A DNA stretch of 21,444 nucleotides from AM-2324 sp042091035 (GCA_042091035.1 JBELIG010000031.1:1-21444); one strand, 5' to 3'. Positions 6,974 to 17,032 are shown, numbered from the stretch's first letter. Notes: generated by a model from the sequence alone, not told the origin. Translations and numbers: made by a program.

Positions 6974-9900
6974 TTAATTATCCTTTTTCTTTTTTCGTTT
7001 GAGTGGATTGAATTCCTCGAGTTTCTTTTTGATTGCTTCTTCTGCTTTTTTATTACGCTCTTTAAGCAACGAGTCTAAGCGTGTTTTTTCAAGATTTTCC
7101 TTCAGAATTCGCTCGGCTTCAGCTGCTGCCTCTTCTTTTCTCTTGTCTGTTTCTTTTGCAAGTTTATCCTTAAGCTCAGATTTCTTTTTATCGGCTTCAG
7201 CCGCTGCTTTTTCTTTCAGTTTGTCAAGCTCTTCATTTGCACTGTCCTTAATCTCGTCTACTTGACTGTCAATTTCCTTTTTGAGGTCATCCTTAAGGAG
7301 TTCAGCAATTTCTTTATCATTACTTTTACCTTCAGCTCCAAGTAATTTTACATCCACTTGAGGTTCAGTGCTCTTTCCACTTAGCTTTATAGTTAGATTG
7401 ATATATTCTGCTTTTTCCACTTCAAAACCTAGTTTGCCAGCTTGTGCGTTGATGAGGGCATATCCTGCATCTACAGCACTTCCTGTGATGCCACTATCAT
7501 ACATGCTACTTGGTATCTTTGTATGGATCTTGTAATCGATTTCTTGATCTAGGCTATGGGTACCTCCGATGGTCAAATCTATGTCCTTATAGCTGATGTC
7601 AAAATCCTTTACTTCAATACTACCATCTTTTACCTCAAACCAGTTTTTGGTATCCTTTAGTTGAATTCCATTAAAAATATTAAGTCCTAGTTTTTCATCA
7701 ATGGCTGAGAGGGTTTGAAATTCCTGTATCTCTCCTGCAATTGTATGAATGAAGCCTTGTGCGTTTAGTTGATCCATGATAGGCATCATGTCTTGTCCCA
7801 TCTTACCATCCATAACCAGGCTCGTATTAAATGAACCATTCATATATGCTCCAATTGGAGCTATTTTTTGGTAGGTATTTAAGCTGCTGAATGCTTTCGA
7901 AAAATTGATGTTTTTGAGGTCGAATTTGAAGTTGAAACCAGGATCTTTAGGCTCAAATGTATCGTAGGCTCCGGAAATAACCATAGAACCTCCTAGACCT
8001 TCTGTGGCACAATTATCTAGAATCACTTGACCGTTATTTATAAGCATACTGCCCACGAAGTTATTCAATACGATCTTGTCATAGATTATCTCTTTAGCTT
8101 TTGCATTTAATTCTAAATTTATATTCTTTGGAATGACAATCAATTCATAAGAGCTAGTATCTGCCGGCTCTAAGTCTTTAGCTTCAATGTCAGCAGATGA
8201 TACCATAAATGGATTTAAATTCAATCGATTTGACTCAAGATTTAGAGCTCCCTCCAAGATTTCATCATGTAGTAGGAAACCAAAAATATTTCTGATTATT
8301 CCTGAACTTCTGAAGTCTGAATCTTCAATTTTTGCAGAAAAATTTTCCGCTGCAAGAAAATTGTAAGTCATATGTCCCTTGGTCTTAAAGTCCTCTATCG
8401 AATAATTTTCATAATCAATCTGGTCGAATGAAGCATTTAAGGCAAAATCAAATTTTTCTACAGGAAGACTTGTTAGCTCTTCTTCTTCAATTTCTATTCT
8501 ATCTTCTGTGGTTTCAGAAACTTGTTCTTCTGTTGTTTCGCTATCACTCAACCATTCATCGGCATAGAAATATCCTGAATTGATTTGAAGACTTCCTTTG
8601 AGCGTTTGTTCAGGATTAAAATAAGCGAGAAGGTTTTCAATCTGCCCTTTACCACTCAAGTCTGATTTTCCTAGCTTTGTGCTGAAATCACTGATTTGAA
8701 CTTTTTGCGGTGAAAAATTGGCTTCAAGACGCTCTATGGATATAGGAGGATAATCGTAAGCCAATGTTTTGAAATCAACTAAACTAAGAGTTCCATCCAC
8801 AACCATATCTCCATATGCCTCCGTTTCAACTTGCCTGTAATTACCTGTGAAGTTGAAGTCTGCTTTAAGATTCCCTTCTAGGGCATTGATATCTTCTATT
8901 GGAAAAGCTTTACCTAATGCATGGAGGTCAATAGCCCCATTAAGCGCCATATCCAAATCAGGATTGGATAAAGGTGTTTTTAGCATAAACCTTCCACCAA
9001 AGATTTGATCCTGTAGGTTCATAGAAAATTGTGGCATGCTTATGTTGAGTTTATCAAGATCCCCAGCTTCTTTTTTAAGCTTAAGTTTAGCTTTTATGTC
9101 TTTTATTGGAAAAGGTAAATCAGGATATTGTACATAGCCATCTTCAGCAGATAAATTAAAGGTGATTGCTGGATAATGATTCTCGTAGTATGCTCCTTTG
9201 ATAGAGCCATCGAGTTTAAAAGCTCCTTTGAACTCAATATCTTGGTAGTCTTCAACAAATGCAGCTGGAATAAGGCTGAATAATTCTCCAAAACTGTTGC
9301 CTGGTGCCGCAAAGGTAAGATCGCTCATTATAGACTTATCATTCACTGCAACAGAGCCAGCAGCATTTAATAGAAGCGCATTTATTTTTATAGCATTGTC
9401 TTCGAGAATGAATTTCATTTGGTCTAAGTCAGCTAAGCAATTGATCGATGCCTCAATTTTGCTGTTATTTAAATAGGTGATATCACCATACTCTAGACTA
9501 AAGGCTTCGATAGAAGAAATACTTTCCACTAGATATTCATTGCCTTTTATTTTTATAAATCCATCGGTGTTTAGGTTTGTTATGTTGGCAGAAATGGCAC
9601 TTTCCTCGTCTTTATACTTGACGTTTATGTTTTTTATCAATAGTGCTTTGAGTTCTAAATTCAAAGTACTTTCTTCAGTGGCTTCTTCTTCGTAGTTTTC
9701 TGAGGGTATGCTTGTGCTAGCGATGTCATAATTAGTTTTCCCATCTTTAAGGATGCGTATATCAATGTCCGTATCCTCAAGCCCAATCTTAGTAATTGAT
9801 ATACCCTCTTCTATGTTGAATAGAGATAGAATATTGATCTGTGCTACAGCTTCTCCTATATGAACGAGTTCTGTTCCCTCGAAGTGGTCAATTCCAGAAA

Positions 9901-10123
9901 TTGTGAAATCGTTTATAGTAATTGAAGGTTTGGGGAAGTTTTTGAAGAAGGATATTTGTAAATCTCCAAGTTCAACTTTTGCTTCTATATTTTGTTCTAT
10001 TTTCTGTTTAACAAGCTTGTAGATATCATCTTTGTAAAGGCCTGGGAGAATTAGCATAGCGCCAAGAATTAATGCAAGGATACTAATAATTGTGAGACTT
10101 AGAATTCTAGTTGGTCTTTTCAT
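6974..10123 (-). CDS. AsmA-family envelope protein with a charged C-terminal tail
   Basis: This 1049-residue protein has a single N-terminal membrane helix (about 7-30), followed by 'IEAKVELGDLQISFFKNFPK', typical of the AsmA N-terminal domain. The long middle is a beta-rich periplasmic region of the AsmA/TamB-like, bridge-forming type. An AsmA-like C-terminal section lies at about 740-925. AsmA-like proteins are known to influence outer-membrane composition and phospholipid movement between membranes. Residues about 930-1049 are a Lys/Glu/Ala-rich stretch predicted to be a long helix or coiled coil, ending in KRKKKKDN. ATG at 10123 is the natural start just before the membrane helix. The gene appears monocistronic, with its own terminator. 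Confidence 0.85.
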   Translation of the reverse strand: MKRPTRILSLTIISILALILGAMLILPGLYKDDIYKLVKQKIEQNIEAKVELGDLQISFFKNFPKPSITINDFTISGIDHFEGTELVHIGEAVAQINILSLFNIEEGISITKIGLEDTDIDIRILKDGKTNYDIASTSIPSENYEEEATEESTLNLELKALLIKNINVKYKDEESAISANITNLNTDGFIKIKGNEYLVESISSIEAFSLEYGDITYLNNSKIEASINCLADLDQMKFILEDNAIKINALLLNAAGSVAVNDKSIMSDLTFAAPGNSFGELFSLIPAAFVEDYQDIEFKGAFKLDGSIKGAYYENHYPAITFNLSAEDGYVQYPDLPFPIKDIKAKLKLKKEAGDLDKLNISMPQFSMNLQDQIFGGRFMLKTPLSNPDLDMALNGAIDLHALGKAFPIEDINALEGNLKADFNFTGNYRQVETEAYGDMVVDGTLSLVDFKTLAYDYPPISIERLEANFSPQKVQISDFSTKLGKSDLSGKGQIENLLAYFNPEQTLKGSLQINSGYFYADEWLSDSETTEEQVSETTEDRIEIEEEELTSLPVEKFDFALNASFDQIDYENYSIEDFKTKGHMTYNFLAAENFSAKIEDSDFRSSGIIRNIFGFLLHDEILEGALNLESNRLNLNPFMVSSADIEAKDLEPADTSSYELIVIPKNINLELNAKAKEIIYDKIVLNNFVGSMLINNGQVILDNCATEGLGGSMVISGAYDTFEPKDPGFNFKFDLKNINFSKAFSSLNTYQKIAPIGAYMNGSFNTSLVMDGKMGQDMMPIMDQLNAQGFIHTIAGEIQEFQTLSAIDEKLGLNIFNGIQLKDTKNWFEVKDGSIEVKDFDISYKDIDLTIGGTHSLDQEIDYKIHTKIPSSMYDSGITGSAVDAGYALINAQAGKLGFEVEKAEYINLTIKLSGKSTEPQVDVKLLGAEGKSNDKEIAELLKDDLKKEIDSQVDEIKDSANEELDKLKEKAAAEADKKKSELKDKLAKETDKRKEEAAAEAERILKENLEKTRLDSLLKERNKKAEEAIKKKLEEFNPLKRKKKKDN

Positions 10124-10321
10124 TTCTTCTTTTAATTTTAAAAAAAAACAGGCTGCTACAAGCTTTGTATAAAAATATATATTAATATGATTATAAAGTC
10201 ATAAATTTTTACCTTTGAACTGAATGTTTAAACGACTTATTGCGTTAGACAGCTATATATAATTAGAAACCAACGTTCCCTCTAATATTGTTCAACTCTC
10301 CCTTCATAAAATTACAGATAC

Positions 10322-11512
10322 ATGCAAAAAGATTTACCAGCTTTTACATATGTTGAAAACGATGCTGATCTAGCGGAAGTATGTAGTAAGTTGTCCAATG
10401 AGGAGTGGCTATGTTTTGATACAGAGTTTGTAGGAGAAAAAAGATATTTGACTCTGTTGTGTCTTATACAATTGAGTAGTACTAAGGGACATTACATTAT
10501 TGATCCTATTGCCATTGATGATATCAGTCCTTTCCTTGCGCTTATACAGAATCCAGATATCCTGAAAATAACACATGCCGGTGAGAATGATTTCCGTTTA
10601 TTGTATCAAAATTACGGAATTTTGCCTTCCAATATTTTTGATACACAACTTGCTTCTGCCTTTGTAGGGTATAAATATCCTGTAGCTTTTTCGAAATTGT
10701 TAGAGGCCGAACTGGGAGTCAATTTAAGTAAGGGATACACCGTGACAGATTGGGAGTCCAGACCTATCAATAAAAAACTGATTGAGTATGCTCTAAATGA
10801 CGTTATTTTTTTGAGGGAACTTACAGATCAATTGATCAGTAAGCTTGATGAATTAGGGCGTTCGGAATGGGTGAAAGAGGAGATGAAGAAGATGGAACAG
10901 AAAGAAGCTTATGCAAAGAATGTATATGCTGAGGTCTTTAAGAATTCGAAAGTTCGTTCTTTACGTAAAAAGGAGCAGGTCTTCTTTTTGCGAATTACAA
11001 AATGGAGACATGATCAGGCGAAAGCAAAGAATTATTCTAAGGAAATGATTCTTTCTTCCACAAACATGAATCACCTTGTTCGTGCTATTCATTCAGGCAA
11101 AGAGGCCTTAAAGAGAAATCGAAGGTTGAACGATGGATTTGTTAATAAATATGCAGATACTTTTATCGATATGTATGAACAACCCGCCTCTGATGAGGAG
11201 CGAGAGTTGCTCAATTCTATTCCTAAAACAACTAAAGATAACTCGCAGGAAGATCTGGTACTCGAAATGCTTAATTTATTGATTAAGTATAAATGTGTTG
11301 AAGAACAAATGGCTCCTAGTATTGTATTGCCAAGGAGCTATATCAAGCATATAAAGTCTAGTGGAGAAATTCCCGATGAGATTATTAATGGATGGCGTGG
11401 AGAGTATTTGGGGGAGTCTTTACTGAATTGGATAAAGAATAAAGATGGAATCGATGTCTCCTTTGAACCGGATAAGTTGGAGTTGAGACCGCGAGTGAAA
11501 AAAGAAGAATAA
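10322..11512 (+). CDS. rnd: Ribonuclease D
   Basis: This 396-residue 3'-5' exoribonuclease acts in tRNA and stable-RNA maturation. The DEDDy catalytic set is complete: D33 and E35 (CFDTEFVGEKRY), D90 (HAGENDFRLLY), and Y156/D160 (EYALNDVIFL). An HRDC nucleic-acid-binding domain follows at about 205-285, and a second HRDC-like helical section lies at about 300-375. The length fits the family. It is divergent from the AsmA gene with a 198-base gap between them, and it ends in a bidirectional terminator. Confidence 0.93.
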   Translation: MQKDLPAFTYVENDADLAEVCSKLSNEEWLCFDTEFVGEKRYLTLLCLIQLSSTKGHYIIDPIAIDDISPFLALIQNPDILKITHAGENDFRLLYQNYGILPSNIFDTQLASAFVGYKYPVAFSKLLEAELGVNLSKGYTVTDWESRPINKKLIEYALNDVIFLRELTDQLISKLDELGRSEWVKEEMKKMEQKEAYAKNVYAEVFKNSKVRSLRKKEQVFFLRITKWRHDQAKAKNYSKEMILSSTNMNHLVRAIHSGKEALKRNRRLNDGFVNKYADTFIDMYEQPASDEERELLNSIPKTTKDNSQEDLVLEMLNLLIKYKCVEEQMAPSIVLPRSYIKHIKSSGEIPDEIINGWRGEYLGESLLNWIKNKDGIDVSFEPDKLELRPRVKKEE

Positions 11513-11546
11513 AAAAAGCCTGCATAATTTATGCAGGCTTTTTTTT
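11511..11546. terminator. Bidirectional intrinsic terminator
   Basis: GCCTGCAT (11518-11525) pairs with ATGCAGGC (11531-11538). The stem is flanked by seven A on the left and eight T on the right. It therefore serves both convergent genes: rnd (+) and the choice-of-anchor-B gene (-), whose stop codon overlaps the T-run. Confidence 0.9.
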
Positions 11547-13596
11547 AGATTTTGGTAAAGCGGCTAGAATATAAGATCTGACCGTCCTTGATCTGTAATA
11601 TATAAATCCCCGGACTTTCTTTGTTTAACTGTATTTCACGGTCCTGAATGATTCCTTTTGAGTGAATCTTCCCTGTCAAATCGATTATCTCATAAGGCAT
11701 ATTGTCAAATGTATCATTGCTCAGCAAAATCTTGTCGAGATCTACTGGATTTGGATATAGTTTTATATCCACATGCTCTACATTGTTAATAGCATTTACT
11801 ACGTTCGTGATTTCTGATAGATAATCACAGCCCGCTGTAGTTGTGAATTGAACCGAATAGTCACCTGTTTGAGCGGCAAAATAAGTTTGTTCAACTGCTG
11901 CATCAATTACCGTTCCATTAAAGTACCATTGGAAGCTTACTCCTGCACTTGGTGCAGTAAGATTGTATCCATCAACAGTGATCATCATAGTTGGAGACTC
12001 CTCAAAGATTAGCTCGTAATTGTCAGAGGTTTCTGTACAGTTTCCTATTCCATAATCATAGCTTACCTGACCTGATTCACTAATTACTAAGCTATTTGCA
12101 GTATTACCTTCTACAAGTTCGCCATCAATAAACCATGCGTATGTTTCGTAATTCTCTTCAACTTCTAACAATACTGAATCTCCAGGGCAATAAGCTTCCT
12201 CAAGATTGAAGGCAGGAGTGCTTATTGGCACTACTATTTCTATGATTTCAATAGACTCGGTAGTACCTGTACAGTGTCCATTAGATGCCACTGCATATAG
12301 TGTTCCCTGATCTGAAATACTTAGTTCATCACCACTCGCTGTTAGTTCTTCATTGAAGTACCAATCTACCTGTTCAGCAGCACCCTCAATGGAAATATTC
12401 AAAACCTCATCCTCACAGATCTCAACTGTTCCAGTTGGATTGATTGATACAACAGGAGTAGCATTTGCACTTACTGGATCTAGGTTTAAATTTTCTGTTT
12501 CAAACAAGAAGAGTCCATTCTGTACATCAGAAGCAATGATTGTGCCAGAAGGTAAATATGGATATACGCCCCAGCAGCCTTTGAATCCAGCATAATCAGT
12601 ATTTCCTGTTTCAGTATCATAGGACGCTACTTTGATAGCATTAGTAGGGTCTGAAAAGTCATAAACTTGAACGCCGTCGTGGTAATAAGAAAGGAAAACC
12701 AGATCTCCAAGTACGAATGGGTTGTGTACGATACTTGCCGTATCATTGGGCGCAAGCAAGTTAGATCTAAAAAGATCTGTCACTTCCATGTCTCCAAGGT
12801 CTTCTGTGTTTATGATTTTTAGTGCTGTATTATGCGTCTCATCGGCCATTATAAGGTGATTACCATCGACACTTAGCCAACTCGAGTGATTGTATCCACT
12901 TTGGGGGTAGTCATTAATTATGCCTAGTGTTACTGGGTTTAATGGATCAGCCATATCGTACACATATAAGCCATTAAAACCATGAGAACAAAAAGCTGTA
13001 TCATTACGAACATATAGATCATGTACATATCCGCCAGGTAGCTCAATTGAACTTAATAAGGTAGGATTTTCTGGAGTTTCGCTTAGGTCTAATATAACGA
13101 GCCCATTTGACTGGGTGTTAGTTCCCGGGCAATAAAGCTTTGCATTTAAAGTGTCTAAGAAAATATTATGAGATTTTCCGAAGAATTCATCTGTTTGCAG
13201 TACTCGAACTACAGAGTCTGGTGCTGTGTTCATATCGAAGACTTGAAGGCCTTCTGTACAGCTATCACAAACACCATATATATAGTTCTTATAAGATTTA
13301 TAATCTCGCCAAATTGTTGTGTTACCTCCAGCGAAATAATTTATTTCTGCAGGAGCAGTTGGATCCGAGAGATCGAAAAAGTGGGTATAGCTTGCAGAGC
13401 CCATGACGGCATATTCACCGCCACTACAATCAACATAACCCCAGCAATCATTATAAACAACACTACCCGCATTTGGCATGGTGTCAATATCCCAATTTGA
13501 AAGTAAGTTTAGATTGAAATTCTGGTCTTGAGCATTTGTAGCTACACTAATGCCAATCAATCCGACAGTTAAACACAGAAACTTGTATAATCTCAT
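11545..13596 (-). CDS. Secreted choice-of-anchor-B protein with LVIVD-like repeats and T9SS type A sorting domain
   Basis: This 683-residue secreted protein has a signal peptide (about 1-22, VATNAQ). A beta-propeller-like choice-of-anchor-B domain follows (about 25-370), with repeats such as THFFDLSDPTAPAEI, YVYDMADPLNPVTL and VQVYDFSDPTNAIKV. Three Ig/PKD-like beta modules lie at about 380-455, 458-530 and 535-600, each with a conserved Cys pattern. The C-terminal T9SS type A sorting domain (about 605-683, 'IKLYPNPV...GIYILQI') predicts export by type IX secretion and attachment to, or release from, the cell surface. The choice-of-anchor-B name reflects that this domain occurs with different anchors. 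The exact role is unknown; adhesion or surface binding is a guess. Confidence 0.88.
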   Translation of the reverse strand: MRLYKFLCLTVGLIGISVATNAQDQNFNLNLLSNWDIDTMPNAGSVVYNDCWGYVDCSGGEYAVMGSASYTHFFDLSDPTAPAEINYFAGGNTTIWRDYKSYKNYIYGVCDSCTEGLQVFDMNTAPDSVVRVLQTDEFFGKSHNIFLDTLNAKLYCPGTNTQSNGLVILDLSETPENPTLLSSIELPGGYVHDLYVRNDTAFCSHGFNGLYVYDMADPLNPVTLGIINDYPQSGYNHSSWLSVDGNHLIMADETHNTALKIINTEDLGDMEVTDLFRSNLLAPNDTASIVHNPFVLGDLVFLSYYHDGVQVYDFSDPTNAIKVASYDTETGNTDYAGFKGCWGVYPYLPSGTIIASDVQNGLFLFETENLNLDPVSANATPVVSINPTGTVEICEDEVLNISIEGAAEQVDWYFNEELTASGDELSISDQGTLYAVASNGHCTGTTESIEIIEIVVPISTPAFNLEEAYCPGDSVLLEVEENYETYAWFIDGELVEGNTANSLVISESGQVSYDYGIGNCTETSDNYELIFEESPTMMITVDGYNLTAPSAGVSFQWYFNGTVIDAAVEQTYFAAQTGDYSVQFTTTAGCDYLSEITNVVNAINNVEHVDIKLYPNPVDLDKILLSNDTFDNMPYEIIDLTGKIHSKGIIQDREIQLNKESPGIYILQIKDGQILYSSRFTKI

Positions 13597-13691
13597 TTAT
13601 AATTATATATATTAAGGTAATCAAGCGTTAATTATTACAAGGTAAATAATTCACATTCATAAAATAGGAATCCTATTGTAAAATTGTTTTG

Positions 13692-15278
13692 ATGGATAAT
13701 TTGATACAAAATAAGGAAGAAATTTTGTTAAATCTTGAGCAATTAAGTGTTTCTCATAAGGATAAAATACTACTAGGGCCACTAAATATTGCATTCAAAA
13801 GAGGGGAGCATGTCGCCTTAATTGGTGTATCTGGATCTGGGAAGTCCCTGTTTGCAAAATCAATTATTGCATTAAATACACATCAAGGACTCAAGGAAAA
13901 GTATGGATCAGTTATCTGGAAAGATGAGTTAGTGGCAAAGGATTCTTTGGGACCTGAATCCCAATTGGAACGTCTTAGAGGAAGCGCAGTATTTTATTTA
14001 TATCAGGATAGTTTATTGTCTCTTAGTCCCTCTAAAAAGATCAAAACTATTTTTAGAGACTTTATGAAAAGGCACGGCTTGCAATATTCTGAAGATGAAT
14101 TAATTTATTTATTTGATACACTAAAGATAGATAAGTCTAAAGAAATGCTGGATCGGTATCCCTTTCAGGTGTCTGGCGGTCAACTTCAGCGAATTATGAT
14201 TGGTATGAGTTTGCTGTCTTCGGCAGATCTTATTATTGCAGATGAGCCTACAAGTGCGTTGGATGCTCCACTAAAAAAAGATGTACTTGATCTTTTGACC
14301 GATCAGACGAAGCGTGCAAATAAAACATTAGTGCTTATTTCACACAACGTAGAGTTACTCAAAAAATATGTTGATAGATGTGTTTTATTAAAATCGGGTA
14401 AGATAGTTTATGACTGTGCGACTAGGCAATTAGCTGAATCGGGAATTGAATATGTAGATCTGCTACTCCAAAGATCCAAGGTTTTAAATCAATTGAATGC
14501 TAAGCCAAGGGATTTAGGTCCTCAAGGATGCTTGCTAGAAGTTAAAAACCTAGGAGTTCAATATAATAGGAAAGGCTTGTTTAATAGAACCCTATCAAGG
14601 CCTGCAGTACAATCGGTAGATTTTGACTTGTATCGAGGTGAGGTCCTGGGGATAGTAGGGCGTTCAGGTTCAGGTAAGTCAACAATTGCAAAAGCAATTT
14701 CAGGTTTAGTTTCTTTTCAGGCGGATCAGCTAAGAATTGATGGATCAGAAATATTACCAAGGGACATTCATAAAGATATCAAATTGATTTTTCAAAACCC
14801 TATGGCTAGTTTAAACCCAGAACTTACCATTCGGATACAATTAGAGGAAGCACTTGTTCAAGGCGGCTGTAATGCAGCTGATCTGATAGAGGACTTGGAT
14901 CGCTTGCTTGAACGCGTATCTCTGGAGCCAAAGGTATTGGACGCATTGCCTGCTCAAATTTCAGGAGGTCAGGGACAACGAGCAGCTATAGCAAGAGCAC
15001 TTGCAACAAAGCCTGCGGTTTTGATTTGTGATGAATGTTTATCTTCTTTAGATGTTGTTTTGAAACAGGAAATAATCGATTTATTCAAAAACTTGATTGA
15101 AGAAGATGGTTTGAGTATGCTTTTTATAAGCCATGACCTAGGAGCTGTTGCACAATTGTGCGACCGGATAGCGTATTTAGAAGGTGGAAGACTTCTAGAG
15201 TTAACAAATAGTAAGCACTTTTTTGAGCAACCGGAATCTGATAACTTGGACTCATTTATTGCTGCCTACAAGAAATAA
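13692..15278 (+). CDS. ABC transporter protein with two fused ATP-binding domains (peptide-transporter type)
   Basis: This protein of 528 residues carries two complete ABC ATPase domains, as in the peptide and nickel importer ATPases (DppD/DppF, YejF, GsiA type). Domain 1 shows Walker A GVSGSGKS (45-52), signature SGGQ (161-164), Walker B LIIADE (180-185) and H218. Domain 2 shows Walker A GRSGSGKS (323-330), signature SGGQ (424-427), Walker B VLICDE (443-448) and H481. No permease or binding-protein gene is next to it, so the partners must be elsewhere. ATG at 13692 is chosen over the TTG just before it. The CDS ends in a terminator shared with the convergent PA-domain gene. Confidence 0.9.
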   Translation: MDNLIQNKEEILLNLEQLSVSHKDKILLGPLNIAFKRGEHVALIGVSGSGKSLFAKSIIALNTHQGLKEKYGSVIWKDELVAKDSLGPESQLERLRGSAVFYLYQDSLLSLSPSKKIKTIFRDFMKRHGLQYSEDELIYLFDTLKIDKSKEMLDRYPFQVSGGQLQRIMIGMSLLSSADLIIADEPTSALDAPLKKDVLDLLTDQTKRANKTLVLISHNVELLKKYVDRCVLLKSGKIVYDCATRQLAESGIEYVDLLLQRSKVLNQLNAKPRDLGPQGCLLEVKNLGVQYNRKGLFNRTLSRPAVQSVDFDLYRGEVLGIVGRSGSGKSTIAKAISGLVSFQADQLRIDGSEILPRDIHKDIKLIFQNPMASLNPELTIRIQLEEALVQGGCNAADLIEDLDRLLERVSLEPKVLDALPAQISGGQGQRAAIARALATKPAVLICDECLSSLDVVLKQEIIDLFKNLIEEDGLSMLFISHDLGAVAQLCDRIAYLEGGRLLELTNSKHFFEQPESDNLDSFIAAYKK

Positions 15279-15310
15279 AAAAAGCACACTTTAATAAGTG
15301 TGCTTTTTTT
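15277..15310. terminator. Bidirectional intrinsic terminator
   Basis: AGCACACTT (15283-15291) pairs with AAGTGTGCT (15296-15304) around a TAAT loop. Six A precede the stem and a T-run follows. It lies between the convergent ABC gene (+) and the PA-domain gene (-). Confidence 0.9.
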
Positions 15311-15325
15311 TGTAGTAAGCTAATA

Positions 15326-17032
15326 TTAGTTAGCAACCATTACAGGAATTGAACGGTAACCCTCTGGAGTCTTAATAGACACAAAGTAGTAACCATTTGG
15401 TTGATCTGTAATGTTCAACTCAATCGTTTGCTCTTTAACGTTATTTACAAAGATTGTTTCAACAACCTTTCCATCATAATTGATAACATCAAGACGAACC
15501 TCATCAGCCATTTCTGAAAGATTTAGATCAACATTGATGAATCCAGCAGATGGGTTTGGATAAGCTTTTGCTTTTGCATCCTCAAGCTTGTCAACATTGT
15601 CGTTAACTCCAACTGTCATATCCATATGAAGTCTTGTAACTACAGTTTGAGTATTCCAACCTGTAAATAATGAAGTACCAAGACCAAGAAGTGTTGTACT
15701 TGGGTATCCGTAATCTACACCAGGTGCAGAAACGAAAGATGGTGTTCTTGGCGCTTCTGTAGCACTACCAACATATTCGATTGCAGCGTAGTAAAGACCT
15801 CCATTGTTTAAGATTACTCCTTCTTCATTCGGATCAATTAGGTTTGACAATTCAACTACGATAGGTGCATCTGCAGCTGTTTCTCCACCTACGATAGTAT
15901 ACTGACCGAATCCTAAAATATTTGGAAGACCAGTTTGGTAATCAGCTCCTGCAGCGTATGCAAAATCAGGATTACCATCAGCATCAGCATCGTTATCGTA
16001 TAAGTATGCAATAACATTGTTGAAACTTGCATCGTTGTATGTTACAAGTGTATCTCCATTTCCAACTCCAAATGACATATGAGTAGCACGTGCCCAGTCG
16101 TCGTTAGCCGGCTGATAAAGCGATGCATACCAATATCTATAACCTGTTTCCCAAGAAGTCTGATTTTCAGCTGCTGCTGCAGCATTTGGACGGCTAGTTG
16201 AGAAAATATGATCATCAGTTATTTCAAAAGAAGTAGACTGGAAATCAGTATTGTAGTTATTTGAATAAGAAATTATGTATTCACCTAGATCAGTTGGTAC
16301 ATAATCAATGTCAAATGTAACCAATGAATCTATTGAAGGATCGAACATTTCGATAGTTGCAGAAGCAGAAAGAATCTCACCTGAAGGTGTTTCCAAATCT
16401 ACATATACTTCTGCATTTTCAATAGTTTCAGCAGTTGCATTGATAACCTGAACTCCTAAAGTTGCCATATCTATAGAATGCTCAACTGGAGTAGCGTAAA
16501 GATAGTTAGTAATAGGACGGTACATAGCAGGAACTTGCAAAAGTACCTCTACCTCATTACCGTTATTAATCTCAGCTTTTATGATTTCACAAGTTTCATA
16601 TGAAAGAAAAGCCGATGGTATAGTAGCTAAACCAGCGTAATCACCACCAGAAGCCATGCCAATAACGCCTGCTCCAGGAGCGTTATTACAAATAATAGCT
16701 GCAACAGCACCTCCCTGCTCAGCCCAGTAAACTTTGTCAGAGAAGAAACATCCACCTCTGTCAACAAGTGCTACTTTTCCTGCAACCTCAGCTGCATTTA
16801 CTACCTCAGTACAAACTGTAGGATCGTCATCAATTGCATATGCTTGTTGAAGAACACCAGTTATGGATTCACCTGTTAGTAGTTCTCCACCAAAGCCAGC
16901 AGCTGGAGCACCAGCTTCGTACTGTCCAGCAGCACCTGCAGGAGAATTAACAAAGAATTGTAAAGCTGATTGGGCATTGATCCCAATGGTAGTCAAAAGT
17001 GTTAAACTGAAAATAGTAAGAAGTCTTTTCAT
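15326..17032 (-). CDS. Secreted PA-domain protein with T9SS type A sorting domain
   Basis: This 568-residue protein has a signal peptide (about 1-20, GINAQ). A protease-associated (PA) domain follows at about 55-165 (GKVALVDRGGCFFSDKV, then 'AEQGGAVAAIICNNAPG'). An Ig-like beta section lies at about 185-275, and a region of unknown fold at about 280-480. The T9SS type A sorting domain is at about 490-568 ('AKAYPNPSAGFINVDL...GYYFVSI'). PA domains usually accompany peptidases and help bind substrate, but no peptidase motif is visible here, so it may be a non-enzymatic surface or matrix protein. The Ala/Gly-rich composition and somewhat richer G+C than its neighbours could reflect high expression (inference). 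It is probably monocistronic. Confidence 0.88.
   Translation of the reverse strand: MKRLLTIFSLTLLTTIGINAQSALQFFVNSPAGAAGQYEAGAPAAGFGGELLTGESITGVLQQAYAIDDDPTVCTEVVNAAEVAGKVALVDRGGCFFSDKVYWAEQGGAVAAIICNNAPGAGVIGMASGGDYAGLATIPSAFLSYETCEIIKAEINNGNEVEVLLQVPAMYRPITNYLYATPVEHSIDMATLGVQVINATAETIENAEVYVDLETPSGEILSASATIEMFDPSIDSLVTFDIDYVPTDLGEYIISYSNNYNTDFQSTSFEITDDHIFSTSRPNAAAAAENQTSWETGYRYWYASLYQPANDDWARATHMSFGVGNGDTLVTYNDASFNNVIAYLYDNDADADGNPDFAYAAGADYQTGLPNILGFGQYTIVGGETAADAPIVVELSNLIDPNEEGVILNNGGLYYAAIEYVGSATEAPRTPSFVSAPGVDYGYPSTTLLGLGTSLFTGWNTQTVVTRLHMDMTVGVNDNVDKLEDAKAKAYPNPSAGFINVDLNLSEMADEVRLDVINYDGKVVETIFVNNVKEQTIELNITDQPNGYYFVSIKTPEGYRSIPVMVAN

Noticed and set aside
6999..7265. Ser/Ala/Phe-rich frame on the + strand
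   Set aside because: It is the antisense of the Lys/Glu-rich AsmA tail, and such low-complexity shadows are expected there.
13140..13500. Two overlapping + strand frames of 88 and 110 codons
   Set aside because: Both are antisense to the well-supported choice-of-anchor-B gene and show no domain or start signal.
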